From Frankiales bacterium (GTDB lineage: Bacteria; Actinomycetota; Actinomycetes; Mycobacteriales; SCTD01): DNA of 23,677 bases. Location: positions 1 to 23,677 of the forward strand of contig JAODNQ010000262.1 in assembly GCA_025464695.1 (NCBI GenBank), read 5' to 3'. The position numbers and the translations under genes were made by a program. Position 1 is the stretch's first letter. Each line of letters opens with the position of its first letter. Of this stretch, positions 14,070 through 21,631 are shown one piece after another. The notes beneath the pieces were generated by a model. It did no database searches. It was not told the DNA's origin and worked only from the letters and a program-made list of their open reading frames with translations.

Positions 14070-14106
14070 CGGGCTCCGGACGGCCCCTCGCCGACCCCGG
14101 AGCCCG
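14070..14106. terminator. 10-bp inverted repeat before the acyl-CoA reductase operon
   Basis: CGGGCTCCGG (14070-14079) and CCGGAGCCCG (14097-14106) are exact reverse complements, 17 bases apart. In a transcript coming from the upstream small gene it would form a hairpin and could terminate it. As DNA it overlaps the -35 region of the next promoter and could instead be a binding site. Confidence 0.35.
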
Positions 14107-14112
14107 GCCTAC

Positions 14113-14124
14113 TAGGGTCCGATC
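14113..14124 (+). promoter_or_regulatory. -10 box of the acyl-CoA reductase operon, leaderless type
   Basis: TAGGGT at 14113-14118, six bases, then ATG at 14125. The AGGG inside the box could also act as a ribosome site if transcription began further upstream, so leaderless initiation is likely but not certain. Confidence 0.5.
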
Positions 14125-16398
14125 ATGCGACTGGCCGAACGACTCGCCGGTCGCCACGTGCTGCTGACCGGCGCCACGGGCTTCGTGGGCGAGGCCCTGC
14201 TGGAACGGGTGCTCGCCGACCTCCCCGACACGCGCGTCACCGTCGTCGTCCGTGGTCGACCCGGCGAGCCCGCCGAGCAGCGCGTCGTCGCGCTGCTCCT
14301 CAAGCCCGCCTTCGCCGCCCTCCGCGAGCGCGACGGCGCCGAGGCGGTCGCGGGGCTGGTCGGCGGCCGGCTGCAGGTGGTCGACGCCGACCTCGGCGGT
14401 CCGCTCCCCCCGCTGCCGGGCGACGTCGACGTCCTGGTCCACTGCGCCGGCGAGGTCAGCTTCGACCCGCCGATCGACGAGGGCTTCCGCACCAACCTCA
14501 CCGGCACGCTGCAGCTGCTCGAGGCGCTGCGGGCCGGCGGCTCGCGCCCCCACGTGGTGCACGTGTCGACGGCGTACGTCGCGGGGCTGCGGTCCGGGTG
14601 GGTGCCGGAGGACCGGCACACGCACACGGTGGACTGGCGGACCGAGGGGGCAGCGGCGCAGGCCCTCGGCGAGCGCGCCGACCTCGAGAGCCGCGAGCCG
14701 GCCGTGCTGGCCGAGCTGCTCGCGGAGGCGCGCAAGGCACGGAGCGCAGCCGGGCCGCAGGCCGTGGCCACCGAGGCGGAGCGGCTGCGGCTGCGGTGGG
14801 CCCGCACGCGCCTCGTCGAGGCCGGCCGCGAGCGTGCCCGGACGCTCGGCTGGGCCGACTGCTACACGCTCACCAAGGCGCTCGCGGAGCGCGCGGTCGA
14901 GGAGGCCTGCGCCGACTGGGGCGTGCCGCTGTCGGTCGTGCGCCCGAGCATCATCGAGAGCGCGCTCGAGCGGCCCGCGCCGGGCTGGATCGAGGGCTTC
15001 AAGATGGCCGAGCCGGTGATCCTCGCCTACGGCCAGGGGCTGCTGCCCGACTTCCCGGCGGCGCCCGAGGCGGCCATCGACGTCGTCCCGGTCGACGTCG
15101 TCGTCGGGGCGCTGGTGGCGGCCGCGGCGTCGCCGCCGCCGGTGGGCGAGCCGGCGTGGTACCAGGTCGGGTCGAGCGCCCGCAACCCGCTGCGCTTCGC
15201 CGACCTGTACGGCCACGTCCGCACCTACTTCTCCCGCCACCCGCTGCCCGAGCGCGGGCGCGGCCACCACGCGGTGCCGGTGTGGGACTTCGCGGGCGGG
15301 ACCCGGCTGGAGCGCCGGCTGCGGTTCGCCGAGCGCGGGCAGGGGCTGGCCGAGCGCGCCCTCGGAGCGCTGCCCTCCGTCTCCGCGCTGCGCCCGCTGC
15401 GGGCCCGGCTCGAGGGGACCGAGCGGCAGCTGCGCAGCGTGCGCCGACTCTCCGACCTCTACCAGGCCTACACGCAGGCCGAGCTGGTCTACGCCGACGA
15501 CAACGTCCTCGCGCTGCACCAGGCGCTCGACCCCACGGATCGCGCCCTGTTCGGCTGCGACGTCGCGGTCGTCGACTGGGAGCACTACCTGGTGGACCTG
15601 CACTGCCCGTCCATCACCGGGCTGCTGCGGTGGGGCGCGGCTCTGCCCCCTCGGCCACGCCCGGTCCGGACCGAGGCCGTGCCCGACAGCAGCGGGCAGG
15701 TGGTCGCCGCCTTCGACATGGACGGCACGCTGCTGCCCTCCACCGTCGTCGAGGCGCTCGCCTGGGTGCGGCTGGCCGACGCCCCGCCCGGGCGCTGGCC
15801 GCGGGAGCTGGTCCGCCTCGCCGCCGACCTCCCCCGGCTCGCGAGCGCGGAACGGCACTCGCGCGCCGGCGTCGTGCGCGCGGTCACCGAGCGGTACGCC
15901 GGCGCCGACGTCGAGGCGCTCGCCGCGCTCGTCGACGAACGGGTCGGCAGCGAGGTGCTGTCCCGGCTGTCCCCCGCCGCGGTCCGCGTGGTCCGGGCGC
16001 ACCGCGCTGCCGGGCACCGCACGGTGCTGGTCACCGGCGCCCTGGACGTCTTCACCCGGCCCCTCGCCCCGCTGTTCGACGAGGTCCTCGCGGCCCAGCT
16101 CGACGTCGGGCCGGACGGCACGGCCACCGGTCGGCTCGTGGCCTCGCCGGTGGTCGGTGAGGCGCGCGCGGCCTGGCTGCAGCGCCGCACGGCTCAGGAG
16201 GGCTGGGACCTCAGCAGGTCCGCGGCGTACGCCGACAGCCTCTCCGACCTGCCGATGCTGCAGGCCGTGGGCCTGCCCGTCGCCGTCAACCCCGACGCCG
16301 CGCTGGCGAAGGTCGCGCGCCGCGAGAAGTGGCCGGTCGAGCACTGGGCCTCGACGCCGGGCCGGAGCCGCTTCGCGCTGGCCGGAGCAGGCCGGTGA
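14125..16398 (+). CDS. Fatty acyl-CoA reductase fused to HAD-IB phosphatase
   Basis: A 757-residue fusion. Residues 1 to about 390 form an extended-SDR/male-sterility-type acyl-CoA reductase: Rossmann motif GATGFVG at 16-22, an HCAGEVSFD segment, VHVSTAYVAG, catalytic Y247 and K251 in YTLTKALAE, then VVRPSIIESAL. Such enzymes reduce acyl-CoA with NADPH to fatty aldehyde or alcohol. A helical linker follows. From about 525 a HAD-IB (SerB-like) hydrolase begins: nucleophile D531 and acid D533 in AFDMDGTLL, VTGALDVF as motif II and ADSLSDLPM with D704 and D708 as motif IV. HAD-IB domains of this type often accompany PlsC acyltransferases, and one is encoded at the end of this operon. Both active sites look intact. 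Thus a lipid is probably reduced, acylated and dephosphorylated within one pathway; the substrate is unknown. Confidence 0.87.
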   Translation: MRLAERLAGRHVLLTGATGFVGEALLERVLADLPDTRVTVVVRGRPGEPAEQRVVALLLKPAFAALRERDGAEAVAGLVGGRLQVVDADLGGPLPPLPGDVDVLVHCAGEVSFDPPIDEGFRTNLTGTLQLLEALRAGGSRPHVVHVSTAYVAGLRSGWVPEDRHTHTVDWRTEGAAAQALGERADLESREPAVLAELLAEARKARSAAGPQAVATEAERLRLRWARTRLVEAGRERARTLGWADCYTLTKALAERAVEEACADWGVPLSVVRPSIIESALERPAPGWIEGFKMAEPVILAYGQGLLPDFPAAPEAAIDVVPVDVVVGALVAAAASPPPVGEPAWYQVGSSARNPLRFADLYGHVRTYFSRHPLPERGRGHHAVPVWDFAGGTRLERRLRFAERGQGLAERALGALPSVSALRPLRARLEGTERQLRSVRRLSDLYQAYTQAELVYADDNVLALHQALDPTDRALFGCDVAVVDWEHYLVDLHCPSITGLLRWGAALPPRPRPVRTEAVPDSSGQVVAAFDMDGTLLPSTVVEALAWVRLADAPPGRWPRELVRLAADLPRLASAERHSRAGVVRAVTERYAGADVEALAALVDERVGSEVLSRLSPAAVRVVRAHRAAGHRTVLVTGALDVFTRPLAPLFDEVLAAQLDVGPDGTATGRLVASPVVGEARAAWLQRRTAQEGWDLSRSAAYADSLSDLPMLQAVGLPVAVNPDAALAKVARREKWPVEHWASTPGRSRFALAGAGR

Positions 16399-16438
16399 GC
16401 CGGGTCCTGCTCCGGGGCGCGGCCGCGGAGGTGTCCCG

Positions 16439-17617
16439 GTGAAGGCCCTGGCGCTGCACCGCAGCCTCCCCCGGTACCTGGCGCTGCGCGCCGCGTCCGG
16501 CCGGCTGCCCGCCTCGACCACCGTCGCGGTCGCCCCGCTGCGGCTCGGCGACCGGACCGCGCCGGCCCTGCCCGGAGCCGACTGGGTGCGGGTCCGGCCA
16601 CGCCTGTCGGGCATCTGCGGCAGCGACCTCGCGACCATCACGGGCTCCTCGTCGCTGTACCTGTCCCCCCTGGTCTCCTGGCCGTTCGTCCCCGGCCACG
16701 AGGTCGTCGGCGAGCTGCTCGACCCGGCGCCGGGCCTCGCCGTCGGCAGCCGCGTGGTCCTCGACCCCGTGCTGTCCTGCCGGGCCCGCGGCGTGCCCGA
16801 CTGCGCGGCCTGCTCGACCGGGTCGACCAACCGCTGCGACCGGGTCACCGTCGGGCACCTCTCCCCCGGCCTGCAGACGGGCTACTGCCGCGACACCGGC
16901 GGCGGCTGGTCCGGCGAGCTGGTCGCCCACGTCTCCCAGCTGCACGCCGTGCCCGACGCGCTGCCGGACGACCGCGCCGTCCTCTGCGAGCCGCTGGCCT
17001 GCGCCGTGCACGCGGTCCGGCGCGCCCGGGTCGAGCTCGGCGCGAGCGTGCTGGTGGTCGGCGCCGGCACGGTCGGGCTGCTCGTCCTGCACGCGCTGCG
17101 CTCGCTGGCGTCCGCCGGCCGGGTGACCGTCGTCGCGAAGCACCCGCGGCAGGCCCGGCTCGCCGAGGAGCTCGGCGCCGACGAGGTCGTGCTGCCCCGC
17201 GGGGCCGTGACCGCGGTCCGCCGCTCCAGCGCGGCGGTCCGGCTGTCCCCGGAGCGAGGCGCCGACCTGCTGCTCGGCGGCGTGGACGTCGCGCTCGAGT
17301 GCACCGGCTCGGCCGCCGCCCTCGAGCAGGCGCTGCGGACCACCCGTGCGGGCGGACGCGTCGTGCTGGCCGGCATGCCGCCGCCGGCGGACCTGACGCC
17401 GGCCTGGTTCCGCGAGCTGGAGCTGGTCGGCTCCTACTCCGCGGACGACGACGACTACGCCGTCGCGCTGCGGCTGCTGGCCGACCCGCGGCTCGCGGCG
17501 CTGCGCACGTCGTGGCACCCGCTCTCGCGGTACCGGGAAGCGCTCGACGAGGCCGGCGACGCCGGCCGGCTCGGACTGGCCAAGGTCGGCTTCGACCTGA
17601 CGGAGGAGGACGCGTGA
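16439..17617 (+). CDS. Zinc-dependent alcohol dehydrogenase family protein
   Basis: A 392-residue medium-chain dehydrogenase/reductase. Catalytic zinc ligands are visible as C60 in SGICGSD, H87-E88 in PGHEVVGEL and the CEPLACAVHA segment. A cysteine-rich loop, CRARGVPDCAACSTGSTNRC in outline, resembles the structural-zinc lobe but has altered spacing. The cofactor fold carries VVGAGTVGLL near residue 210. It would oxidise an alcohol or reduce an aldehyde with NAD(P). GTG at 16439 is preceded by GGAGG with seven bases of spacing; an in-frame extension to 16157 overlaps the previous gene and is rejected. The stop overlaps the start of the LarA-like gene as GTGA. In this operon the partner could be the aldehyde made by the acyl-CoA reductase or a polyol headgroup; the sequence does not decide. 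Confidence 0.87.
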   Translation: MKALALHRSLPRYLALRAASGRLPASTTVAVAPLRLGDRTAPALPGADWVRVRPRLSGICGSDLATITGSSSLYLSPLVSWPFVPGHEVVGELLDPAPGLAVGSRVVLDPVLSCRARGVPDCAACSTGSTNRCDRVTVGHLSPGLQTGYCRDTGGGWSGELVAHVSQLHAVPDALPDDRAVLCEPLACAVHAVRRARVELGASVLVVGAGTVGLLVLHALRSLASAGRVTVVAKHPRQARLAEELGADEVVLPRGAVTAVRRSSAAVRLSPERGADLLLGGVDVALECTGSAAALEQALRTTRAGGRVVLAGMPPPADLTPAWFRELELVGSYSADDDDYAVALRLLADPRLAALRTSWHPLSRYREALDEAGDAGRLGLAKVGFDLTEEDA

Positions 17618-19191
17618 GACCAGGGTTCGTGCTCGAGGTCGACGAGCGGACACCACCGCTGCTCGTGCACCGGGGGGACGGCTTCGGGCTCGAGCGGTTC
17701 CCCCTCGGCACCCGCGTCGTCTACCCGCCGGAGCCGCTCCCGGGGCTGCCCGACGTGCGCGCGGCGATCGCACAGGCGCTCGAGGAGCCGATGGACAGCG
17801 AGCCGCTGCGGGTGCTGCTGCGCCCGGGCATGCGCCTGACGATCGCCTTCGACGACATCTCCCTGCCGCTGCCGCCGATGCGCACGCCCGACGTCCGGCA
17901 GCAGGTCATCGAGCAGGTGCTGGAGCTCGCCGCCGCAGCCGGGGTCGACGACGTCGAGCTGGTCGTCGCGAACGCCCTGCACCGGCGCATGACCGGACCG
18001 GAGATCCGCCGCATCGTCGGCGACCGGGTCTTCCGCAGCTTCTGGCCGCACGCCCTCACCAACCACGACGCCGAGGACCGCGACAACCTCGTCCACCTGG
18101 GCCTCACCGACGAGGGCGAGGACGTCGAGGTCAACCGGCGCGCCGGCACCTCCGACCTGCTGGTGTACGTCAACGTCAACCTCGTCTCGATGGACGGCGG
18201 CTGGAAGAGCACGGCCATCGGCCTGGCGTCCTACGCCTCGCTGCGGCACCACCACAACCCGCGCACGATGCGCCACTCCCGGTCGTTCATGGACCACAAG
18301 GCCAGCGCCCTGCACTCGAGCGCCTGGCGCATGGGGCACCTGCTCTCGCAGCACGTGAAGGTCTTCCAGATCGAGACCACGCTGAACAACCAGGCGTTCC
18401 CGACGTCGTACGGCTTCCTCACCAAGCGCGAGTGGGAGTGGACGCCGCGCGACGCCGCCACGTTCTGGGCGGTCAAGAACGGGCTGGACCGGATGCCGGG
18501 GCGGCTGCGCCGGCGGGCCTTCGGCAGCATCGTGGCCGACTACGAGGTGACGTCGGTGCAGGCCGGCGCCGTCGAGCCGGTGCACGAGCTGACGATCGCC
18601 AACGTGCACCGCCAGCAGCTGGTCGAGGTGCAGGGCCAGACCGACGTGCTGGTCTTCGGCCTGCCGTACCTGTGCCCGTACAACGTCAACAGCTCGGTGA
18701 TGAACCCGGTGCTCGCCATGTGCCTGGGGCTCGGGTACTTCTTCAACATGTACCGAGGGCAGCCGCTGGTCCGCAAGGGCGGAGCCCTGATCCTGTACCA
18801 CCCCGTGCAGAACGCGTTCGACCAGCTGCACCACCCCTCCTACGTCGACTTCTTCGAGGAGGTCCTCGGCGAGACGCGGGACCCCGTGGTCATGGAGGAG
18901 CGGTTCGAGAAGCAGTACGCGACCGACCCCTGGTACACCCACCTGTACCGGACCTCGCACGCGTACCACGGCGTCCACCCGTTCTACATGTGGTACTGGG
19001 GAGCGCACGCGCTGGACCACGTGGGCGACGTCGTCTACGTGGGTGGCGACCGCAAGGCCGTCGAGCGGATGGGCTTCCGATCCGCGTCCACGCTTCAGGA
19101 CGCGCTGCAGATGGTGAGCGGGAGCGTCGGGACGTCCCCGACCATCACCTACCAGCACAACCCCCCGCACTCCATCGCGGACGTGCGGTGA
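17614..19191 (+). CDS. LarA-family (nickel-pincer lactate racemase-like) protein
   Basis: A 525-residue homologue of LarA, the racemase that uses the nickel-pincer nucleotide. Family landmarks are AFDDISLPLPP (D80, D81; the DDxTRPxP region), NALHRRMTGPEIRRIVG with H123, and GGWKSTAIGL with K198, a candidate for the lysine that holds the pincer cofactor; HHHNP at 212-216 provides further ligands. Sequence around these differs from true lactate racemases, and the protein is about 100 residues longer than the usual LarA of 420-430. It therefore belongs to the wider LarA-homologue superfamily, which includes epimerases and racemases of other 2-hydroxyacids. No larB, larC or larE cofactor genes are in the window. 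GTG at 17614, after GGAGGAGG, overlaps the dehydrogenase stop; its own stop overlaps the PlsC start. Linkage to lipid genes is the striking point. Confidence 0.85.
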   Translation: MRPGFVLEVDERTPPLLVHRGDGFGLERFPLGTRVVYPPEPLPGLPDVRAAIAQALEEPMDSEPLRVLLRPGMRLTIAFDDISLPLPPMRTPDVRQQVIEQVLELAAAAGVDDVELVVANALHRRMTGPEIRRIVGDRVFRSFWPHALTNHDAEDRDNLVHLGLTDEGEDVEVNRRAGTSDLLVYVNVNLVSMDGGWKSTAIGLASYASLRHHHNPRTMRHSRSFMDHKASALHSSAWRMGHLLSQHVKVFQIETTLNNQAFPTSYGFLTKREWEWTPRDAATFWAVKNGLDRMPGRLRRRAFGSIVADYEVTSVQAGAVEPVHELTIANVHRQQLVEVQGQTDVLVFGLPYLCPYNVNSSVMNPVLAMCLGLGYFFNMYRGQPLVRKGGALILYHPVQNAFDQLHHPSYVDFFEEVLGETRDPVVMEERFEKQYATDPWYTHLYRTSHAYHGVHPFYMWYWGAHALDHVGDVVYVGGDRKAVERMGFRSASTLQDALQMVSGSVGTSPTITYQHNPPHSIADVR

Positions 19192-20093
19192 GGCAGCTGG
19201 CCCGCGACTTCCGGTGGGGCCACCCCCGCGCGGTGCCGGCCGGCGCCCCGCGGGTCGAGCCGTCCCCGGGCCGCGAGGTCTCCACGGCCTGGGCCAGGAC
19301 CGCACCCGCCCGCGCCGCCCGCGCGCTGCTCCAGTCCGGCGGCCTCGCGCCGCTCGTGCACGCCGAGGTGCGGCTCTCGGTCGAGGGCGTCGAGCGGCTG
19401 ACGGCCCTCGGCGACGAGTCCGCGGTGATCGTGCTCAACCACACCAGCCACCTCGACACCGCCGCGCTGCTGACGGCGCTGCCGCCCGCGGTGCGGGCCC
19501 GCACGGTCGTCGCCGCGGCGGCCGACTACTTCTTCACCTCGTGGTGGAAGGCGGCCGGCACCGCGCTGGTGTTCGGCACCGTCCCGATCGAGCGGCGCGG
19601 CGGCGCTCCCACCGGCACGCCTGCCCGGCTGCTCGCCGACGGCTGGCACGTCGTCGTCTACCCCGAGGGGACGCGGTCGCCGGACGGCTGGCCGTCCCGG
19701 TTCCGCCCGGGCGCGGCGGCGCTCGCGCTGTCCTGCGGCGCCCCGGTGGTGCCCGTCGCGGTGCGCGGCTCCTACGCGGCGATGCCGCGAGGGCGTTCCT
19801 GGCCCGCTCCCGGCCGGCCGCGGGTGCGCCTGCTCGTCGGCGACCCGCTGCGCGCGCTCCCGGGCGAGGACGCGCTCGGGCTCACCGCCCGGGTCCAGGC
19901 CGAGGTCGCGCGGCTGCTCGACGAGGACAGCACCGACTGGTGGTCCTCCCTGCGACGCGCGGCCCAGGGTGTCCCGCCCGCGCTGCAGGGTCCGCCGACG
20001 TCGTCGTGGCGGCGCACCTGGGAGTCGAGCCGTCCGGTGCCGGACAGCTCAGCGACCGGGCCCGAGGTCTGGGGCGCCGGCCCCTACGCCTGA
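19188..20093 (+). CDS. PlsC-type 1-acylglycerol-3-phosphate acyltransferase
   Basis: A 301-residue membrane-associated acyltransferase of the PlsC/LPLAT family. The catalytic NHTSHLD is at 84-90 (H85, D90), VPIERRGG is block II, YPEGTRSPDG with E160 block III and PVVPVAVRGSY block IV. It would transfer an acyl group to lysophosphatidate or to an alcohol made by the operon. GTG at 19188 overlaps the preceding TGA, so translation is coupled. About 70 residues precede the motif, and a hydrophilic tail of about 60 residues follows the catalytic part. The last 45 bases overlap the convergent hemoglobin gene. It is the last gene of the acyl-CoA reductase operon. Confidence 0.9.
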   Translation: MRQLARDFRWGHPRAVPAGAPRVEPSPGREVSTAWARTAPARAARALLQSGGLAPLVHAEVRLSVEGVERLTALGDESAVIVLNHTSHLDTAALLTALPPAVRARTVVAAAADYFFTSWWKAAGTALVFGTVPIERRGGAPTGTPARLLADGWHVVVYPEGTRSPDGWPSRFRPGAAALALSCGAPVVPVAVRGSYAAMPRGRSWPAPGRPRVRLLVGDPLRALPGEDALGLTARVQAEVARLLDEDSTDWWSSLRRAAQGVPPALQGPPTSSWRRTWESSRPVPDSSATGPEVWGAGPYA

Positions 20094-20519
20094 GGCCCGC
20101 CCCACGCCGGCCAGGACCGGCGCCCCGCCGGACGGCGGCGCGGCCGGTCGGGAGACGATGCCGGCCCGGCTCGCCTCCAGCGCCGCCCCGAGCGCGTCGA
20201 CCACCACGCTCGGCGCGCCGAGGTCGTGCAGCACCGTGGACAGGTGCTCGCACAGCGCCGTGTAGTCGGCGTCGGTGATGCCCAGCCCGGCGTGGGCCGC
20301 CGCGAGCTCGTGCCCGACGTACTGCGCGGGGCCACCGAGCAGCTGCGACAGCAGGAGGACCTGGTGGCGCTTGAGGCGGGGCATGTCGACGCCGGCGAAG
20401 TGACCGACCAGCCGCGCGTCGGCCAGCAGGCGGACGTACAGCTGCTCGACGAGCTCCTGCACGACCACCGTGCCCCCGAGAGCACCGAACGGCGAGGCGG
20501 CGGCGTCCGGACGGGTCAC
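20049..20519 (-). CDS. Group I truncated hemoglobin (trHbN type)
   Basis: A 156-residue truncated globin. The start GTG at 20519 overlaps the stop of the upstream regulator (GTGA, 20516-20519). Features are VVVQELVEQLYVRLLADARL with B10 tyrosine Y28, HFAGVDMPRLKRHQ, the GGPAQY(V)GHEL turn and proximal histidine H76 in LAAAHAGLGIT. These match mycobacterial GlbN, which oxidises nitric oxide to nitrate. The globin ends near residue 120; about 35 further residues rich in Gly, Pro and Ala are read from DNA that is antisense to the 3' end of the plsC-like gene. Convergent overlap is 45 bases. Coupling to a nitrate-type regulator supports a role in NO or nitrite stress, by inference. Confidence 0.85.
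   Translation of the reverse strand: MTRPDAAASPFGALGGTVVVQELVEQLYVRLLADARLVGHFAGVDMPRLKRHQVLLLSQLLGGPAQYVGHELAAAHAGLGITDADYTALCEHLSTVLHDLGAPSVVVDALGAALEASRAGIVSRPAAPPSGGAPVLAGVGRASGVGAGAPDLGPGR
20071..20126. terminator. Inverted repeat around the plsC stop
   Basis: GGGGCGCCGG at 20071-20080 and CCGGCGCCCC at 20117-20126 are exact reverse complements flanking the plsC stop codon. The 36-base loop is long, and the repeat lies inside the globin coding sequence, so terminator function is uncertain. Confidence 0.25.
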
Positions 20520-21631
20520 GGCGCCGCCAGCCGGTAGCCGCGCTTGATGACGTTCTCGATGCAGGCCGGGTCGCCGAGGGCGTTCCGGAGGCGCCGCACG
20601 GCCATCTCGACCGCGTGGACGTCGTGGTCGGGTCCCGCCAGCTGGGCGCGCGTGACCACGTGACCGGGCTGTCGGGAGAGCAGCCCGAGCATCGCCATGG
20701 AGGCGGGCGACAGCGGGCGGAAGCGGCCGTCGACGACCGCCCCCGTCCCGCGGAGCTCCAGCCGGTGACCCGCGACGCGCAGGGGGACGCGCCTGCGGTG
20801 CAGGGCGTCCACCGTCGAGCGGACCAGCTCCCCGACCCGGGCCTGGCACGGCTTCACGGTCCGCACGCCGAGCCGCTCCAGGGGCGCCGCTGCCACGGGT
20901 CCGACGCAGACCGGCGTGACGTCTGCCGCCAGGCGGGTGAGCAGCTGCGGCAGCACGTCACCGGCGTCAGCGGCCGCGACGAGGTGCGCGGCGGCCGCCG
21001 CGCTCGTGAAGGTCAGCGCCTGGACCTGACCGGTCCAGAGCAGGGCCAGCAGCCGGTCGACGGCGGCCGGGTCGGCCGGGGCGCTCACCCGGTAGACGGG
21101 CAGCTCGACCACCTCCGCCCCGGCGGCGCGGAGCATGCTCGTCAGGTCAGGCATCGGGGCGCCGTGCAGCACGACGGCGACCCGGCGGCCCCGCAGCGGC
21201 AGGGCGAGCACCTGCTCGAGCAGGTGCCAGCTGGACTCCCCCGTCGCCACGTGGGTCAGCCCGGCCGTCGCCACCGCACCCGCCGCCTTCGGCCCCCGCG
21301 CCAGCACCGTGGTGCTGCGCAGGTGCTCGCGGAGCTGCTGGCCGACGCCCTCCCGGTCGCTCGCGTCGAGCCACCCGCGCAGGCCGAGCGCCGACGTGAC
21401 GATGAGGACGTCGAGCGGTGCCCGCAGGCACGCGCGCGTCGCCTCGAGCAGCCGCGGCTCGTCGGCCTGCTGCTCGATCTGCACCGTGGGCGTGGCCAGC
21501 ACGCGGGCGCCCCGCCGCTGCAACGGGACGACCAGCGCCTCGGCGCGACCCGCACCGGTGACGGCGACCGTCCAGCCCTCCAGCTCCTCCGGGTCGGTCA
21601 GCTCGGGCGGGGTGGTCGCGGGGGCGGTCAT
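20516..21631 (-). CDS. HemD-like domain fused to winged-helix DNA-binding domain (NnaR type)
   Basis: A 371-residue fusion. Residues about 20-255 resemble uroporphyrinogen-III synthase (WTVAVTGAGRAEALVVPLQRRG at the start in outline, VLIVTSALGLRGWL, ALTFTSAAAAAHLVAA and VCVGPVAAAPLERLGV). Residues about 290-371 form an OmpR-type winged helix: LSPASMAMLGLLSRQPGHVVTRAQL and VEMAVRRLRNALGDPACIENVIKRGYRL in outline. The same architecture is found in mycobacterial Rv0260c and in NnaR, which works with GlnR on nitrate/nitrite assimilation genes. A regulator is therefore more likely than a heme-pathway enzyme, although catalytic activity cannot be excluded. ATG at 21631 lies five bases after AAGGG. 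The downstream hemoglobin is translationally coupled, so both probably respond to nitrogen oxides. Confidence 0.85.
   Translation of the reverse strand: MTAPATTPPELTDPEELEGWTVAVTGAGRAEALVVPLQRRGARVLATPTVQIEQQADEPRLLEATRACLRAPLDVLIVTSALGLRGWLDASDREGVGQQLREHLRSTTVLARGPKAAGAVATAGLTHVATGESSWHLLEQVLALPLRGRRVAVVLHGAPMPDLTSMLRAAGAEVVELPVYRVSAPADPAAVDRLLALLWTGQVQALTFTSAAAAAHLVAAADAGDVLPQLLTRLAADVTPVCVGPVAAAPLERLGVRTVKPCQARVGELVRSTVDALHRRRVPLRVAGHRLELRGTGAVVDGRFRPLSPASMAMLGLLSRQPGHVVTRAQLAGPDHDVHAVEMAVRRLRNALGDPACIENVIKRGYRLAAP

Noticed and set aside
13891..16848. 985-codon open frame on the minus strand
   Set aside because: It is antisense to the acyl-CoA reductase-HAD gene, whose motifs are all on the plus strand. 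Its product is a low-complexity Arg/Gly/Ala-rich sequence without domains, as expected from GC-rich third positions.
14125..20093. Polyketide or other classical natural-product cluster
   Set aside because: No ketosynthase, carrier protein, NRPS or terpene enzymes accompany the four genes. A lipid-modification pathway fits better.
20516..21631. Plain hemD (uroporphyrinogen-III synthase) of heme biosynthesis
   Set aside because: A C-terminal winged-helix domain is present and no other heme genes are adjacent, so the regulator family is preferred.
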